Assembly (NCBI GenBank): GCA_025999255.1
Contig: BNXB01000058.1
Location: forward strand, 1-8,625
Length of the DNA: 8,625 bases
From: Bacteroidia bacterium
GTDB taxonomy: Bacteria; Bacteroidota; Bacteroidia; Bacteroidales; Azobacteroidaceae
Direction: 5' to 3'
The notes under the pieces were generated by a model. It was not told the DNA's origin and did no database searches. It saw nothing but the letters and a program-made list of their open reading frames with translations. Position 1 is the stretch's first letter, and each line of letters starts with the position of its first letter. Below are positions 1 through 7,317 of the stretch, piece by piece. The translations under genes and the position numbers were made by a program.

Positions 1-1215
1 GAGTTTCTGGCTTATGACCCAAACTCTAAAGTAGCTTGCGAAACGCTGGTAACTACCGGACAGGTTGTACTGGCAGGAGAAGTTAAATCAACCGCTTATG
101 TTGATGTACCTGAAGTAGCACGAAGGGTTATCGAAAATATCGGTTACACTAAAAGCGAATATCAGTTCGAAGCCAAGTCATGCGGCGTATTCAGCGCCAT
201 TCACGAACAATCGGGCGATATCAACCGTGGCGTGGAACGTCAGGATCCCCTTAACCAGGGAGCCGGCGACCAGGGAATGATGTTCGGTTATGCCACCAAT
301 GAAACAGACAATTACATGCCACTGGCTTTAGACTTGTCGCACAGTTTGTTGATTGAACTGGCAAAAATCCGGAAAAACGAAATCGAACTGATGCCTTACC
401 TACGTCCGGATGCCAAATCCCAGGTAACCATCCGTTACAACGAAGACGGAACTCCGGAAGCAATCGATACGATCGTTATCTCTACGCAACACGATGAATT
501 CATTAAACCTTCGGAAAACTCGGAAAAAGCTCAACTGACAGCCGACAAAGCGATGCAGGAGCAGATTGCAAAAGACGTCAGGAATATCCTGATCCCCAGA
601 GTAAAAGCTCAATACCCTCCGCAGGTTCAAGCTTTATTTTCAGACAAGATAAAATATCACGTCAATCCCACCGGAAAGTTTGTAATCGGAGGTCCCCACG
701 GAGATACCGGACTTACCGGCCGGAAAATCATTGTCGATACTTATGGTGGTAAAGGGGCGCACGGAGGAGGCGCTTTCTCCGGAAAAGATCCATCAAAAGT
801 GGACCGTTCGGCTGCCTATGCAGCCCGGCATATTGCTAAAAACCTGGTGGCTGCAGGTGTTTGCGATGAAATTTTAGTCCAGGTGGCCTATGCCATTGGA
901 GTTGCAGAACCAATGAATATATTTGTCAATACATATGGAAGAAGTAAAGTATCCGCAAGCGACAGCGAAATAGCGGAAAAAGTTTCCAAAATTTTCGATA
1001 TGCGCCCAAAAGCCATTGAAAACAGGTTGAAACTCCGGAACCCGATTTACTCGGAAACAGCAGCATACGGACACATGGGACGGATTCCGGAAACAGTGAC
1101 AAAAACATTCAATTCAAGATACAATCCCCACCCCCTGAAAGTAGAAGTAGAACTTTTCACCTGGGAAAAACTGGATTATGTGAAAGAAATCAGGAATATT
1201 TTCGGGTTGAAATAA
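1..1215 (+). CDS. metK: S-adenosylmethionine synthetase, 5'-truncated by window edge
   Basis: Makes S-adenosylmethionine from methionine and ATP in the cytosol, releasing phosphate and pyrophosphate. Frame 1 is open from base 1, giving 404 visible residues. By comparison with E. coli MetK about 29 N-terminal residues, including the conserved HPDK histidine region, lie left of the window. Visible family signatures are DPNSKVACETLVTTG near the start, GAGDQG at about residues 87-92 (ATP binding), RPDAKSQV, GPHGDTGLTGRK at about 231-242, and the glycine-rich GGGAFSGKDPSKVDRS loop at about 255-270. The C-terminus ends in the usual FGLK. A GTG codon at 232 could be mistaken for a start, but the reading frame and homology continue unbroken upstream of it. 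The gene is convergent with the fimbrial operon, and a strong hairpin plus T tract follows the stop. The identity is certain; only the N-terminus is missing. Confidence 0.98.
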   Translation, partial: EFLAYDPNSKVACETLVTTGQVVLAGEVKSTAYVDVPEVARRVIENIGYTKSEYQFEAKSCGVFSAIHEQSGDINRGVERQDPLNQGAGDQGMMFGYATNETDNYMPLALDLSHSLLIELAKIRKNEIELMPYLRPDAKSQVTIRYNEDGTPEAIDTIVISTQHDEFIKPSENSEKAQLTADKAMQEQIAKDVRNILIPRVKAQYPPQVQALFSDKIKYHVNPTGKFVIGGPHGDTGLTGRKIIVDTYGGKGAHGGGAFSGKDPSKVDRSAAYAARHIAKNLVAAGVCDEILVQVAYAIGVAEPMNIFVNTYGRSKVSASDSEIAEKVSKIFDMRPKAIENRLKLRNPIYSETAAYGHMGRIPETVTKTFNSRYNPHPLKVEVELFTWEKLDYVKEIRNIFGLK

Positions 1216-1230
1216 AGAATACATCAATAG

Positions 1231-1291
1231 ACCGTCATTTCGAATGAAGTGAACAATTCAATCACAATCGAAATGACGGTTTTTTATTTTT
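1231..1291 (+). terminator. Rho-independent terminator of metK
   Basis: A 13-bp perfect inverted repeat (1231-1243 with 1268-1280) is followed directly by a T-rich tract (1280-1291, T6-A-T5), 15 bases after the metK stop. The 24-base loop holds a nested GTGA/TCAC stem (1249-1252 with 1262-1265). On the - strand the hairpin lies just after the stop of the last fimbrial gene, whose stop codon falls inside the T tract. That strand lacks a downstream U tract, so it probably stops - strand transcripts only weakly. The arm sequence GTCATTTCGA resembles a common intergenic repeat of Bacteroidota. Confidence 0.85.
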
Positions 1292-2276
1292 AAAAAACTT
1301 CTGATGTTGAAAGATCGTAAGTTCGGACAACAACCTGATAATTCAGGATACCCGTTTTTTGATTTATGGATGGAGCGCTCGAAGAAAGCGGTGGAAGAAT
1401 CTGAATCTGAATATCATATAAGTGGTTTCGTACCGGAAGCGGGAAATTGGATAGGATATCATATTCCTTCAGATCAGCGCCAATGGTCGTTTTCAAATGC
1501 AAACTCGGCAATTGAAGAGATTCGTAGAGATAGGTCACATTCTGAAACCGTTGCGGATCTCCGGAAACCGGAATTAAAGGAATAGCTGTATAAGAAACCA
1601 GATCGGAAATATCAAATTTGTACGTGTCATTCCTGATATAAAACGTGTATGGAGCTGCATTTCCGATGGTAAACGAATTATTGGCTCCAACCCATCCGCT
1701 ACCGGTGAAAAATAATGTCACCCTCAATTTGGCGCAAGTCCTAACAAGCGTTACAGAAACCGGATTATTGGCTGTAGCGTCACTTAATTTAGCATTCGGG
1801 AGAGATCCGAACATCGGCAACCCACCGGTAGTTGTCAGACTTGAGTTACCGGCAACAGCAGGAGTTCTTAAAGCTTTCAGGTCATCAACTGTTTGGACGG
1901 CATTCAAACTCGTCATGTCCGTACAGTTAGCAATCACATAAACATCCTTATTCTCAATTGTAGCCGGATCCAAACCCGACAATTGCACATTTTGATAATT
2001 CAGAACAGAACCATCGTTAACCGGCGAAAAAGCTACATGAACATATTTATCGGTAACCGTATTGGATCCTACATCCGTCAAAAATACGCTGAGGTTCGCA
2101 ATGGCATATTCTTCAGTCAGATTATCATTCGGATCGCCGGCATCATTCGTACTTTTCAAAGGAACCAAACGAAGAAATATTCCGGAATCATCCGGAACTA
2201 TTTCCTTGTTATCTTCGCAACTCCAGAAGAAAATTCCAACGAGAAATAATATTGAGAATATTTTATACATTTTCAT
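1290..2276 (-). CDS. Fimbrillin-like lipoprotein, last gene of fimbrial operon
   Basis: 328 residues; a probable accessory (minor) subunit of a FimA/Mfa-type pilus, exported as a lipoprotein and displayed on the cell surface. A signal peptide with lipobox WSC puts the lipidated cysteine at residue 20. Fimbrillin-family landmarks follow in order: VYVIANCTD (112-120), GGLPMFG (151-157), LVRTCAKLRV (177-186, the R-x-x-A-K pattern), VTYLYES (247-253) and VRNHLYDIQI (282-291). The last strand, VVVRTYDL (315-322), aligns with the C-terminal strand motif of the other subunits but has Val in place of Trp. The ATG directly follows the TAA of the upstream gene with no spacer, so translation is probably coupled. 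A second ATG two codons in is also possible. Its position resembles Mfa3/Mfa4-type accessory genes; the exact role is inferred. Confidence 0.82.
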   Translation of the reverse strand: MKMYKIFSILFLVGIFFWSCEDNKEIVPDDSGIFLRLVPLKSTNDAGDPNDNLTEEYAIANLSVFLTDVGSNTVTDKYVHVAFSPVNDGSVLNYQNVQLSGLDPATIENKDVYVIANCTDMTSLNAVQTVDDLKALRTPAVAGNSSLTTTGGLPMFGSLPNAKLSDATANNPVSVTLVRTCAKLRVTLFFTGSGWVGANNSFTIGNAAPYTFYIRNDTYKFDISDLVSYTAIPLIPVSGDPQRFQNVTYLYESLQLPSLHLKTTIGADLKEYDILSNFPLPVRNHLYDIQIQILPPLSSSAPSINQKTGILNYQVVVRTYDLSTSEVF

Positions 2277-4031
2277 TTATTCTACGCTTCTTACACAACG
2301 GGAAATCGTTGATGAAAAATTATACCGTTCAAACCGCCGGTATAATATATCATTATACTTAGCCGGATCGTTATAATCCAGATAGCCGGAATACCAGTAA
2401 CCATAGAATTGAAGTACGACTTCCATCGGGAACCAGTTTTCAATTCCGGGAGTAGGAGGAGTCGAATAAGGCCAGTTTCCCGGATATGGATGGTCTTTCA
2501 ATGTAATCATAATATCTCCGGGAGTAAAAAAGTCATCCAACATTCCTAACTTTTCGCTGCCAAAATTATCCCCTCCTTTTGTTTCAGACATCGTATAGTG
2601 CGACATATCCGCTCCGGTCAGTTTTTGCAATAAACTCTGCGCTTCTTGCCGAAAATAAATGGGATAGAACGATAAACCGCTATTAATTCCCTGCCAGGTA
2701 TTCGATTGCCATATTTTATAAGCCTGATCAAAAGTTGCCAGGAATGACATCAATTCGCAGGAATTTATCAATCGCCAACCCTGCCCGTATTTTTGCTCAC
2801 AATAGCAGGGAGGTTGCCCTTTGATGATATTAGGCCCCTGAACAGCAGGATCCCACCAGAGAATAACATCACCATTAGCTCCCATCACACCTTGCGGCAA
2901 ATATTCATTATTTGACCGTATCTCTATTTTTCCGCAGGATGTCGGAACAATCACACTCGAATCGGTAGGAAATACAGGAGGGATTACGAGAGGTTTATTA
3001 GGATCCTGAAACATATAGGTATAAGAATCTACAATCCAGGGTTCAACGCCGGTTTGCAGCTCTATTCCTCCCTGGGGAGAAATTCTCACATTGATTTTAT
3101 AATGAAAATTCCGTATGACACAGTTATTGGATAAACCGGGGATATTCCGTTGCTGATCACCCAATCCGGTCATATCATCCGTTCTTATAGGAAACGACAG
3201 GCTGTTGATATTCAATTGCGTAAAATCGGAACCACCTGTTTGGGTTAAAAATTCCGGAACGTAAAAAACAACGGAACCAATCACATTCTGGGTATAATCG
3301 AAGTTGGAAGGAACAATCCGATTCGACGAAGTAGTCCAGTCGGTATAATAGTTATCGTTCGGAGGAACGGAATAAGAGCCTGCCACTTTTGTCAATTGAA
3401 CGGAAGTGATCGTATTATTCGGAATAACATCTCCTGGACTTTTTTTCCGGAAAATAACTTCTACTTTTGCCAGCGCACGCACCAGTTCTACACAGCCCGT
3501 ACCTGTTCCCAGCGACAACAGAACCGGATTTGTTTTTGTACCTCCCTGTTGTACCTGAATATTTTTATAACAGGCGGACATCAGAAAAGTTCCGCTCGAC
3601 AAATAAGGGTTCGGCACAAACCCTGAATTATACTGCAACTGGCGGAATCCGGAATTGGTCTGAAATTGCGACACATTGGTCACAGAAGTCAGAAGTGTTG
3701 TAAAGCCCGAATAGCCCGATTCATTAGCGATAAAATAAAAGTCGTAATGTCCCGGATAAAGTTTGACGGCATCACATTGATAATTCAATCCGGACGGAAA
3801 TTTCAACATATCGTTGTAAACGACATTTCCGTTCTGGTCGGCAATAATCATCCTCACCTCAATGACCCGGTCTTCCCAGAACTGCGTATCTTCATTGATA
3901 CCGGTAGATGCCCGTAACGACAGGGAAACATAGGCACTATTTTTCCCGTAATCGTCCAAGTGTTCTTCACCGGCACATCCGGTCAATACAACCAGTAATA
4001 TATACAATAAAGAGAGATAACCGCCCTTCAT
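2277..4031 (-). CDS. Large fimbrial lipoprotein, candidate tip adhesin with lectin-fold-like C-terminal domain
   Basis: 584 residues, far longer than a plain fimbrillin. The signal peptide ends in lipobox LTGC, with Cys19 lipidated. Residues about 30-340 look like a fimbrillin body: FYFIAN (98-103), VRALAKVEVIF (184-194, the R-x-x-A-K pattern), VIRNFHYKINV (305-315) and PWIVDSY (331-337), which matches the terminal strand of the neighbouring subunits. A Pro-rich linker (about 342-365) leads to a separate domain (about 366-584). That domain contains CYC (409-411), GQGWRLINSCELMSFL (416-431) and a C-terminal SRCVRSVE. This pattern resembles FISUMP/DUF1566 (Lcl) domains, which often show GWRLPT-x-x-EL and end in RCVR; they are thought to adopt a C-type-lectin-like fold. 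I infer a binding tip or adaptor. It is translated after the anchor gene (21-base gap) and its stop abuts the next start. The lipoprotein and fimbrillin assignment is firm; the domain call is moderate. Confidence 0.8.
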   Translation of the reverse strand: MKGGYLSLLYILLVVLTGCAGEEHLDDYGKNSAYVSLSLRASTGINEDTQFWEDRVIEVRMIIADQNGNVVYNDMLKFPSGLNYQCDAVKLYPGHYDFYFIANESGYSGFTTLLTSVTNVSQFQTNSGFRQLQYNSGFVPNPYLSSGTFLMSACYKNIQVQQGGTKTNPVLLSLGTGTGCVELVRALAKVEVIFRKKSPGDVIPNNTITSVQLTKVAGSYSVPPNDNYYTDWTTSSNRIVPSNFDYTQNVIGSVVFYVPEFLTQTGGSDFTQLNINSLSFPIRTDDMTGLGDQQRNIPGLSNNCVIRNFHYKINVRISPQGGIELQTGVEPWIVDSYTYMFQDPNKPLVIPPVFPTDSSVIVPTSCGKIEIRSNNEYLPQGVMGANGDVILWWDPAVQGPNIIKGQPPCYCEQKYGQGWRLINSCELMSFLATFDQAYKIWQSNTWQGINSGLSFYPIYFRQEAQSLLQKLTGADMSHYTMSETKGGDNFGSEKLGMLDDFFTPGDIMITLKDHPYPGNWPYSTPPTPGIENWFPMEVVLQFYGYWYSGYLDYNDPAKYNDILYRRFERYNFSSTISRCVRSVE

Positions 4032-4052
4032 TTTCGTTATTCAGTTATTCAA

Positions 4053-5024
4053 TCATTTCAAATCGGTATCATAACTATGTACCAACCAATTATTGACCCA
4101 TATTTCCATTATCATATATGTTCCACATTCACACTGGTCTTTTGTTGCAAAGCGGATTGTAAAATCATGATCACAAGCCAGATTCACTCCAGGATTCTTC
4201 AATAAAAGCGTACCCAACAAGTCACCCCTGTATAACTCCCGGTTATTCCTTTTATCTTTTACAACCAATGTCGTATTGTATCCGGTCGTTAATTTCAAAA
4301 AAGTAAGATTTGCCTCTAAAACGCCTTCCGTAAAAACAGGTTGAGCAGTGTACCTTATCATTTCATCAGTTGCAATACTACCATCGACATTCATAGAACC
4401 ATTGGCCGATTCAATGAAAACTTCGTAATCATCTGCTTTCGACAAACCTTCTATTTGCACTCTTATTCGATTTGTCATTTCCTGCAAATTAATCGCCGTC
4501 GATTCAAAAAGCGATCCATATTCAGCAGGATCAGGTAAAAAGATCATCGGACTCTCGCCAAAATAAACTCGTTTTCCATCCAAAGAAACAGATTGTTGCG
4601 CCGTTCGTTGGATACGGAATAACAGATTGTTCTTAGTAACAATTTCTTTCTCTCTTAAAAATGGGTCAATATCTACTCCAGTCCAAGCTACCACCGTAAA
4701 CAATCCGTTTCCCGCCATCATCGTTTGTTTATAACCACTGTATAACATATCACCCCTATCCTCTTTTTTATAAGAGACCAACTGGCCGTTCCGGTCAAAA
4801 ACGAACAATCTCAGATTATTCACCTGAGGATATACCGTATCCGGATTGCATGGCGTCTTAGAATAGAACCGGACATCTATTCCTTGCCTGCAATCTTCCA
4901 TATTTTCATAGATGCAACTATTTAACGCAAGCAGGGCAAATGCAGAAAGGAGAAAGGAGAAAAAGAACCAACTCCTGTCTGCATATAGTTTCCTGCTTTC
5001 CGATTTCTGCATTTGTCCGTTCAT
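4053..5024 (-). CDS. FimB/Mfa2-family fimbrial anchor lipoprotein
   Basis: 323 residues from the ATG at 5024. The frame is open to a TTG at 5042, but that start would overlap the upstream stop and TTG is rarely used in this group, so ATG is preferred; an ATG four codons further in is another option. The unusually long basic n-region (about 18 residues) precedes a hydrophobic core and lipobox LNSC, with Cys37 lipidated. C-I-Y followed by a Cys eight residues after the lipid site (Cys45), and NNLRLFVFDRNGQLV (about 69-83), are typical of the FimB/Mfa2 family, which ties the fibre to the outer membrane and limits its length in Porphyromonas. The C-terminus, WVNNWLVHSYDTDLK, closely matches the end of the preceding major subunit. 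It sits directly after the Mfa1-like gene (7-base gap), as mfa2 follows mfa1. Confidence 0.9.
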   Translation of the reverse strand: MNGQMQKSESRKLYADRSWFFFSFLLSAFALLALNSCIYENMEDCRQGIDVRFYSKTPCNPDTVYPQVNNLRLFVFDRNGQLVSYKKEDRGDMLYSGYKQTMMAGNGLFTVVAWTGVDIDPFLREKEIVTKNNLLFRIQRTAQQSVSLDGKRVYFGESPMIFLPDPAEYGSLFESTAINLQEMTNRIRVQIEGLSKADDYEVFIESANGSMNVDGSIATDEMIRYTAQPVFTEGVLEANLTFLKLTTGYNTTLVVKDKRNNRELYRGDLLGTLLLKNPGVNLACDHDFTIRFATKDQCECGTYMIMEIWVNNWLVHSYDTDLK

Positions 5025-5031
5025 AAATAGA

Positions 5032-6516
5032 TTATAAATCAATATCGTAAGAATGTACCACCCACCTTAAAACCGTGATATCTACAGACATGTAGGTATC
5101 GGATGAAGACAGCGGTTCTTCCGGATCTACCGGATTAGTCGGCTCCTCAGGATTAGCCGGTTTCGGATCAGGATTCGTAACACCCGGAGGGACAAGTGGA
5201 TTCCAGTTTTCTCCTATACTCTTGAACAAGCTGATATTGATATGATAAATATTATTTCGAATAACCGGTGAATTTACAGGTTTTGTGATATTATCCGGAT
5301 TTAACCATATATAATACAATACTTTGCCTTCTTTATATTCCGACACTTTCTGATACTGCGTACCGGTAGTTTGGGACGTAGCTGCCGTTACACTGGAATA
5401 AATAAATCCATCGGTATCTCCCACATAAAAAGTTCCGTCAGAGGCAAGAGCTGCACCATCTTTGGTTACATTCGGAGTAAATTTAGCCCGTACTAACACA
5501 TAGGCCGTATTTCCTTTCCGGTATTGAGATGTTCCGGCGACTCCGGAAACATGCGTATTTTCCAACAAGAATTTACCGGGTAAAGTGATTTCCTTACCTG
5601 CTTCTACCGGTTTCGCCGGTACCGGAGACATATTCGATAAATCGGAATAATCGTAATATTGAAGCGCTGCAGTTTGATAATCAGATGATGCCGGCACATA
5701 ATCATAACCCCAGGTTGAAATAGCCCCTGAAGTTTTCTGAGGAAATAAATATACCGAATTGGTTCCCTGAGCTACCGAATATGTAACATTAGAAATTGTC
5801 CCTAAGCTACCCACTGTTGTTGAGGCCGTTGAAGTCACAATAACGCGCGATGGAATACGTGTAACCTCCACCACAGCTAAATTAGTTCCATTGTTCGAGA
5901 CATCATCTGAAGAAACATTGTCCGCTATATTAAATGCAGTTGTAGTTTGACCGGAAAGGACAAGTATATCCGGATAACCGGCACTAGGGTCATAATCATT
6001 AGGATCAGTAGAAACAGTCGCCAGATTGGAAAGGTCATATGTTCCTCCTCCCGACGTCAAGGTGTAGCGGTAAGTATTGGACGGAATTGTTGCCGATAAA
6101 GCCTCCGGACTATTGATAATTACAATCAGTTGTTTATCGCCGGGAACCGTTTTAAACGGAGTAAGAAGCTTTATTGCATCAGCTCCCAAATTCTGATGGA
6201 ATCCAAATTCTCCAATGGTATATCTATTGCTGTATAACAATGTATTTCCATCGCCTGATAACAAATAAACATCCACTGTACGAATTAGCGTATAACCGGC
6301 ATAATAACCCTTATCATTGTAATCTTCGGGTTCAGCCTTCAAATCGGACCCCTTTGGAAAAAAAAGGGAAAGTCCCATGTACGTCGTTTTTTTCGAATCG
6401 TCGTTTTCCGGAGCATCATTTTCATCATTGGTACATGCCGAAAAACCAACCCAGACCATCAATACTGTCAAAAAATACCAAACATTGTGCTTCATAGTTG
6501 TAAAATTTAATTTCAT
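5032..6516 (-). CDS. Mfa1-like major fimbrillin (shaft subunit)
   Basis: 494 residues; the probable polymerising shaft subunit of the pilus. The lipobox is GFSAC. Cys28 is lipidated from the first ATG; an internal ATG at 6495 (residue 8) would give a more typical 21-residue signal peptide ending at the same Cys. Mfa1 hallmarks are VDVYLLSGDG (81-90), ITLPGKFLLENT (310-321), AYVLVRAKFTP (338-348), GTFYVGDTDGF (361-371), GKVLYYIWLNP (397-407), IRNNIYHINI (419-428) and IGENWNPLVPPG (434-445), characteristic of the fimbrillin C-terminal domain. A Pro/Glu-rich linker (about 445-468) precedes the final strand MSVDITVLRWVVHSYDIDL. In this superfamily N-terminal strand removal by an arginine-type protease allows strand exchange; no protease gene is present here. 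It is 29 bases after the DUF3575 gene and upstream of the anchor gene, the expected order. Confidence 0.9.
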   Translation of the reverse strand: MKLNFTTMKHNVWYFLTVLMVWVGFSACTNDENDAPENDDSKKTTYMGLSLFFPKGSDLKAEPEDYNDKGYYAGYTLIRTVDVYLLSGDGNTLLYSNRYTIGEFGFHQNLGADAIKLLTPFKTVPGDKQLIVIINSPEALSATIPSNTYRYTLTSGGGTYDLSNLATVSTDPNDYDPSAGYPDILVLSGQTTTAFNIADNVSSDDVSNNGTNLAVVEVTRIPSRVIVTSTASTTVGSLGTISNVTYSVAQGTNSVYLFPQKTSGAISTWGYDYVPASSDYQTAALQYYDYSDLSNMSPVPAKPVEAGKEITLPGKFLLENTHVSGVAGTSQYRKGNTAYVLVRAKFTPNVTKDGAALASDGTFYVGDTDGFIYSSVTAATSQTTGTQYQKVSEYKEGKVLYYIWLNPDNITKPVNSPVIRNNIYHINISLFKSIGENWNPLVPPGVTNPDPKPANPEEPTNPVDPEEPLSSSDTYMSVDITVLRWVVHSYDIDL

Positions 6517-6545
6517 TATTGAATTGTGTTGTTTATTTATTCTAT

Positions 6546-7190
6546 TTATTTAAAACTATAATCCGTTACCGACACATTTTTTATAGTTTGTCCCAAGGTA
6601 TAACTGAGCGACAGACCGACTTTCGTTATTCCCCAGTAATTTTTATTATCCGACATCAATTTCCGTCCGCAGGTTTCACATCCTTCCGGATCCATACCGG
6701 CTAAAGAATATTTTGTATAATCGATGTATGCATACCCGGCTCCAATGGTCAGTTCCATAGCCCATTTACGAGAAAAATTCCAGCGATGACCGAACGATAT
6801 TCCGGCACCGGCAAGCCATCCTTCATAGCGGTACCGGTCAATAACATTGGCCGTATTAAACTGTCCGCCATGTGCATGCAAACCCAGGAAAGATCCTTTA
6901 AACGATCGATTTAACCAATAACGTAACTCGGGTTGTACTAACCAATGTTTAATTTCTTTGTCATCAAGTAAAATCCAGGAATTATAATTGAAGGGAAGAT
7001 CAAAAGTCAATTTACGGCTCAAATAAAATTCGAAACCCAGATTCAAAGTAGTAGTAGCATCATACAATAAATTAGTCTTTATTACCACATCAGGCACATA
7101 AAATGCATCAGGAATCTCCTGTGCCCGAACCTGATAAATCGGGAAAATACTTACTATAATTCCCAAAACACCACCGAATAGTTTGTGCAT
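6546..7190 (-). CDS. DUF3575 family outer-membrane protein
   Basis: 214 residues with a Sec signal peptide, probably cleaved after VRA (about residue 23); there is no lipobox cysteine. The mature protein begins with VVIKTNLLYDATTTLNLGFE (35-54) and contains LVQPELRYWLNRSFKG (84-99) and FLGLHAHGGQFN (101-112), the signature stretches of DUF3575. Alternating hydrophobic and aromatic strands (for example WAMELTIGAGYAYIDY and VGLSLSYTLG) suggest a small outer-membrane beta barrel. A CETC pair lies at 171-174. DUF3575 genes are frequently found at the head of Bacteroidales fimbrial loci, so a role in pilus surface assembly or anchoring is plausible, but the biochemical function is unknown. It is the first gene of the fimbrial block, with 127 bases of gap on its upstream side. 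Confidence 0.85.
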   Translation of the reverse strand: MHKLFGGVLGIIVSIFPIYQVRAQEIPDAFYVPDVVIKTNLLYDATTTLNLGFEFYLSRKLTFDLPFNYNSWILLDDKEIKHWLVQPELRYWLNRSFKGSFLGLHAHGGQFNTANVIDRYRYEGWLAGAGISFGHRWNFSRKWAMELTIGAGYAYIDYTKYSLAGMDPEGCETCGRKLMSDNKNYWGITKVGLSLSYTLGQTIKNVSVTDYSFK

Positions 7191-7200
7191 TGCGTGACTT

Positions 7201-7234
7201 TTGTTAATGTAACAATATGCTTATACACATTGTT
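7201..7234 (-). promoter_or_regulatory. Overlapping inverted repeats before fimbrial operon start
   Basis: TTGTTA (7201-7206) and TAACAA (7210-7215) form a perfect palindrome with a 3-base spacer, ending 10 bases upstream of the DUF3575 start codon. AACAAT (7211-7216) can alternatively pair with ATTGTT (7229-7234). In RNA these are mutually exclusive hairpins close to the ribosome site; in DNA the palindrome could be a dimeric operator. The function is inferred. Confidence 0.35.
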
Positions 7235-7256
7235 CAATTTCATAAGAAAAAATTTA

Positions 7257-7290
7257 CAAAAATCTATTTCAACTATTTCTCAAGGTTGAA
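7257..7290 (-). promoter_or_regulatory. Weak candidate promoter and inverted repeat for fimbrial operon
   Basis: On the - strand GATTTTTG (7257-7264) matches the Bacteroidota -7 box TAnnTTTG except at the first base. CTTG (7281-7284) lies 16 bases upstream, slightly short for a -33 element. An inverted repeat TTCAAC/GTTGAA (7268-7273 with 7285-7290, 11-base spacer) overlaps the spacer and could be an operator. The rest of the 7191-7317 gap is A/T-rich with no gene. Confidence 0.25.
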
Positions 7291-7317
7291 GTGTTTTAAA
7301 AGTTTTACGTTTTTTAC

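Larger units (their letters stand above)
1290..7190 (-). other. Five-gene fimbrial operon (FimA/Mfa type)
   Basis: Five co-directional genes with junctions of 29, 7, 21 and 0 bases read as one transcription unit: DUF3575 protein, Mfa1-like shaft, FimB/Mfa2-like anchor, large tip-like subunit, small accessory subunit. No internal terminator hairpin was seen. The likely control region is 7191-7317. The gene order parallels mfa1-mfa2-accessory arrangements known from Porphyromonas. No integrase or obvious invertible promoter was found in this window. Confidence 0.8.

Noticed and set aside
232..1215. Shorter metK starting at GTG 232
   Set aside because: The same frame is open to base 1 and encodes clear MetK sequence upstream, so GTG is an internal valine codon.
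1304..2376. Open frames on the + strand opposite the two downstream fimbrial genes
   Set aside because: No family features, no ribosome-site context, and they lie fully antisense to well-supported lipoprotein genes.
5025..5042. TTG start for the anchor lipoprotein at 5042
   Set aside because: It would overlap the upstream stop and adds six residues of no signal-peptide value; an ATG six codons later fits the spacing better.
6174..6497. 107-codon + strand frame opposite the shaft gene
   Set aside because: Basic, low-complexity translation typical of an antisense shadow; no recognisable domain.
7191..7317. Invertible (phase-variable) promoter for the fimbrial operon
   Set aside because: The inverted repeats are only 6 bp and closely spaced; no long repeat pair flanking a promoter and no recombinase gene is present.
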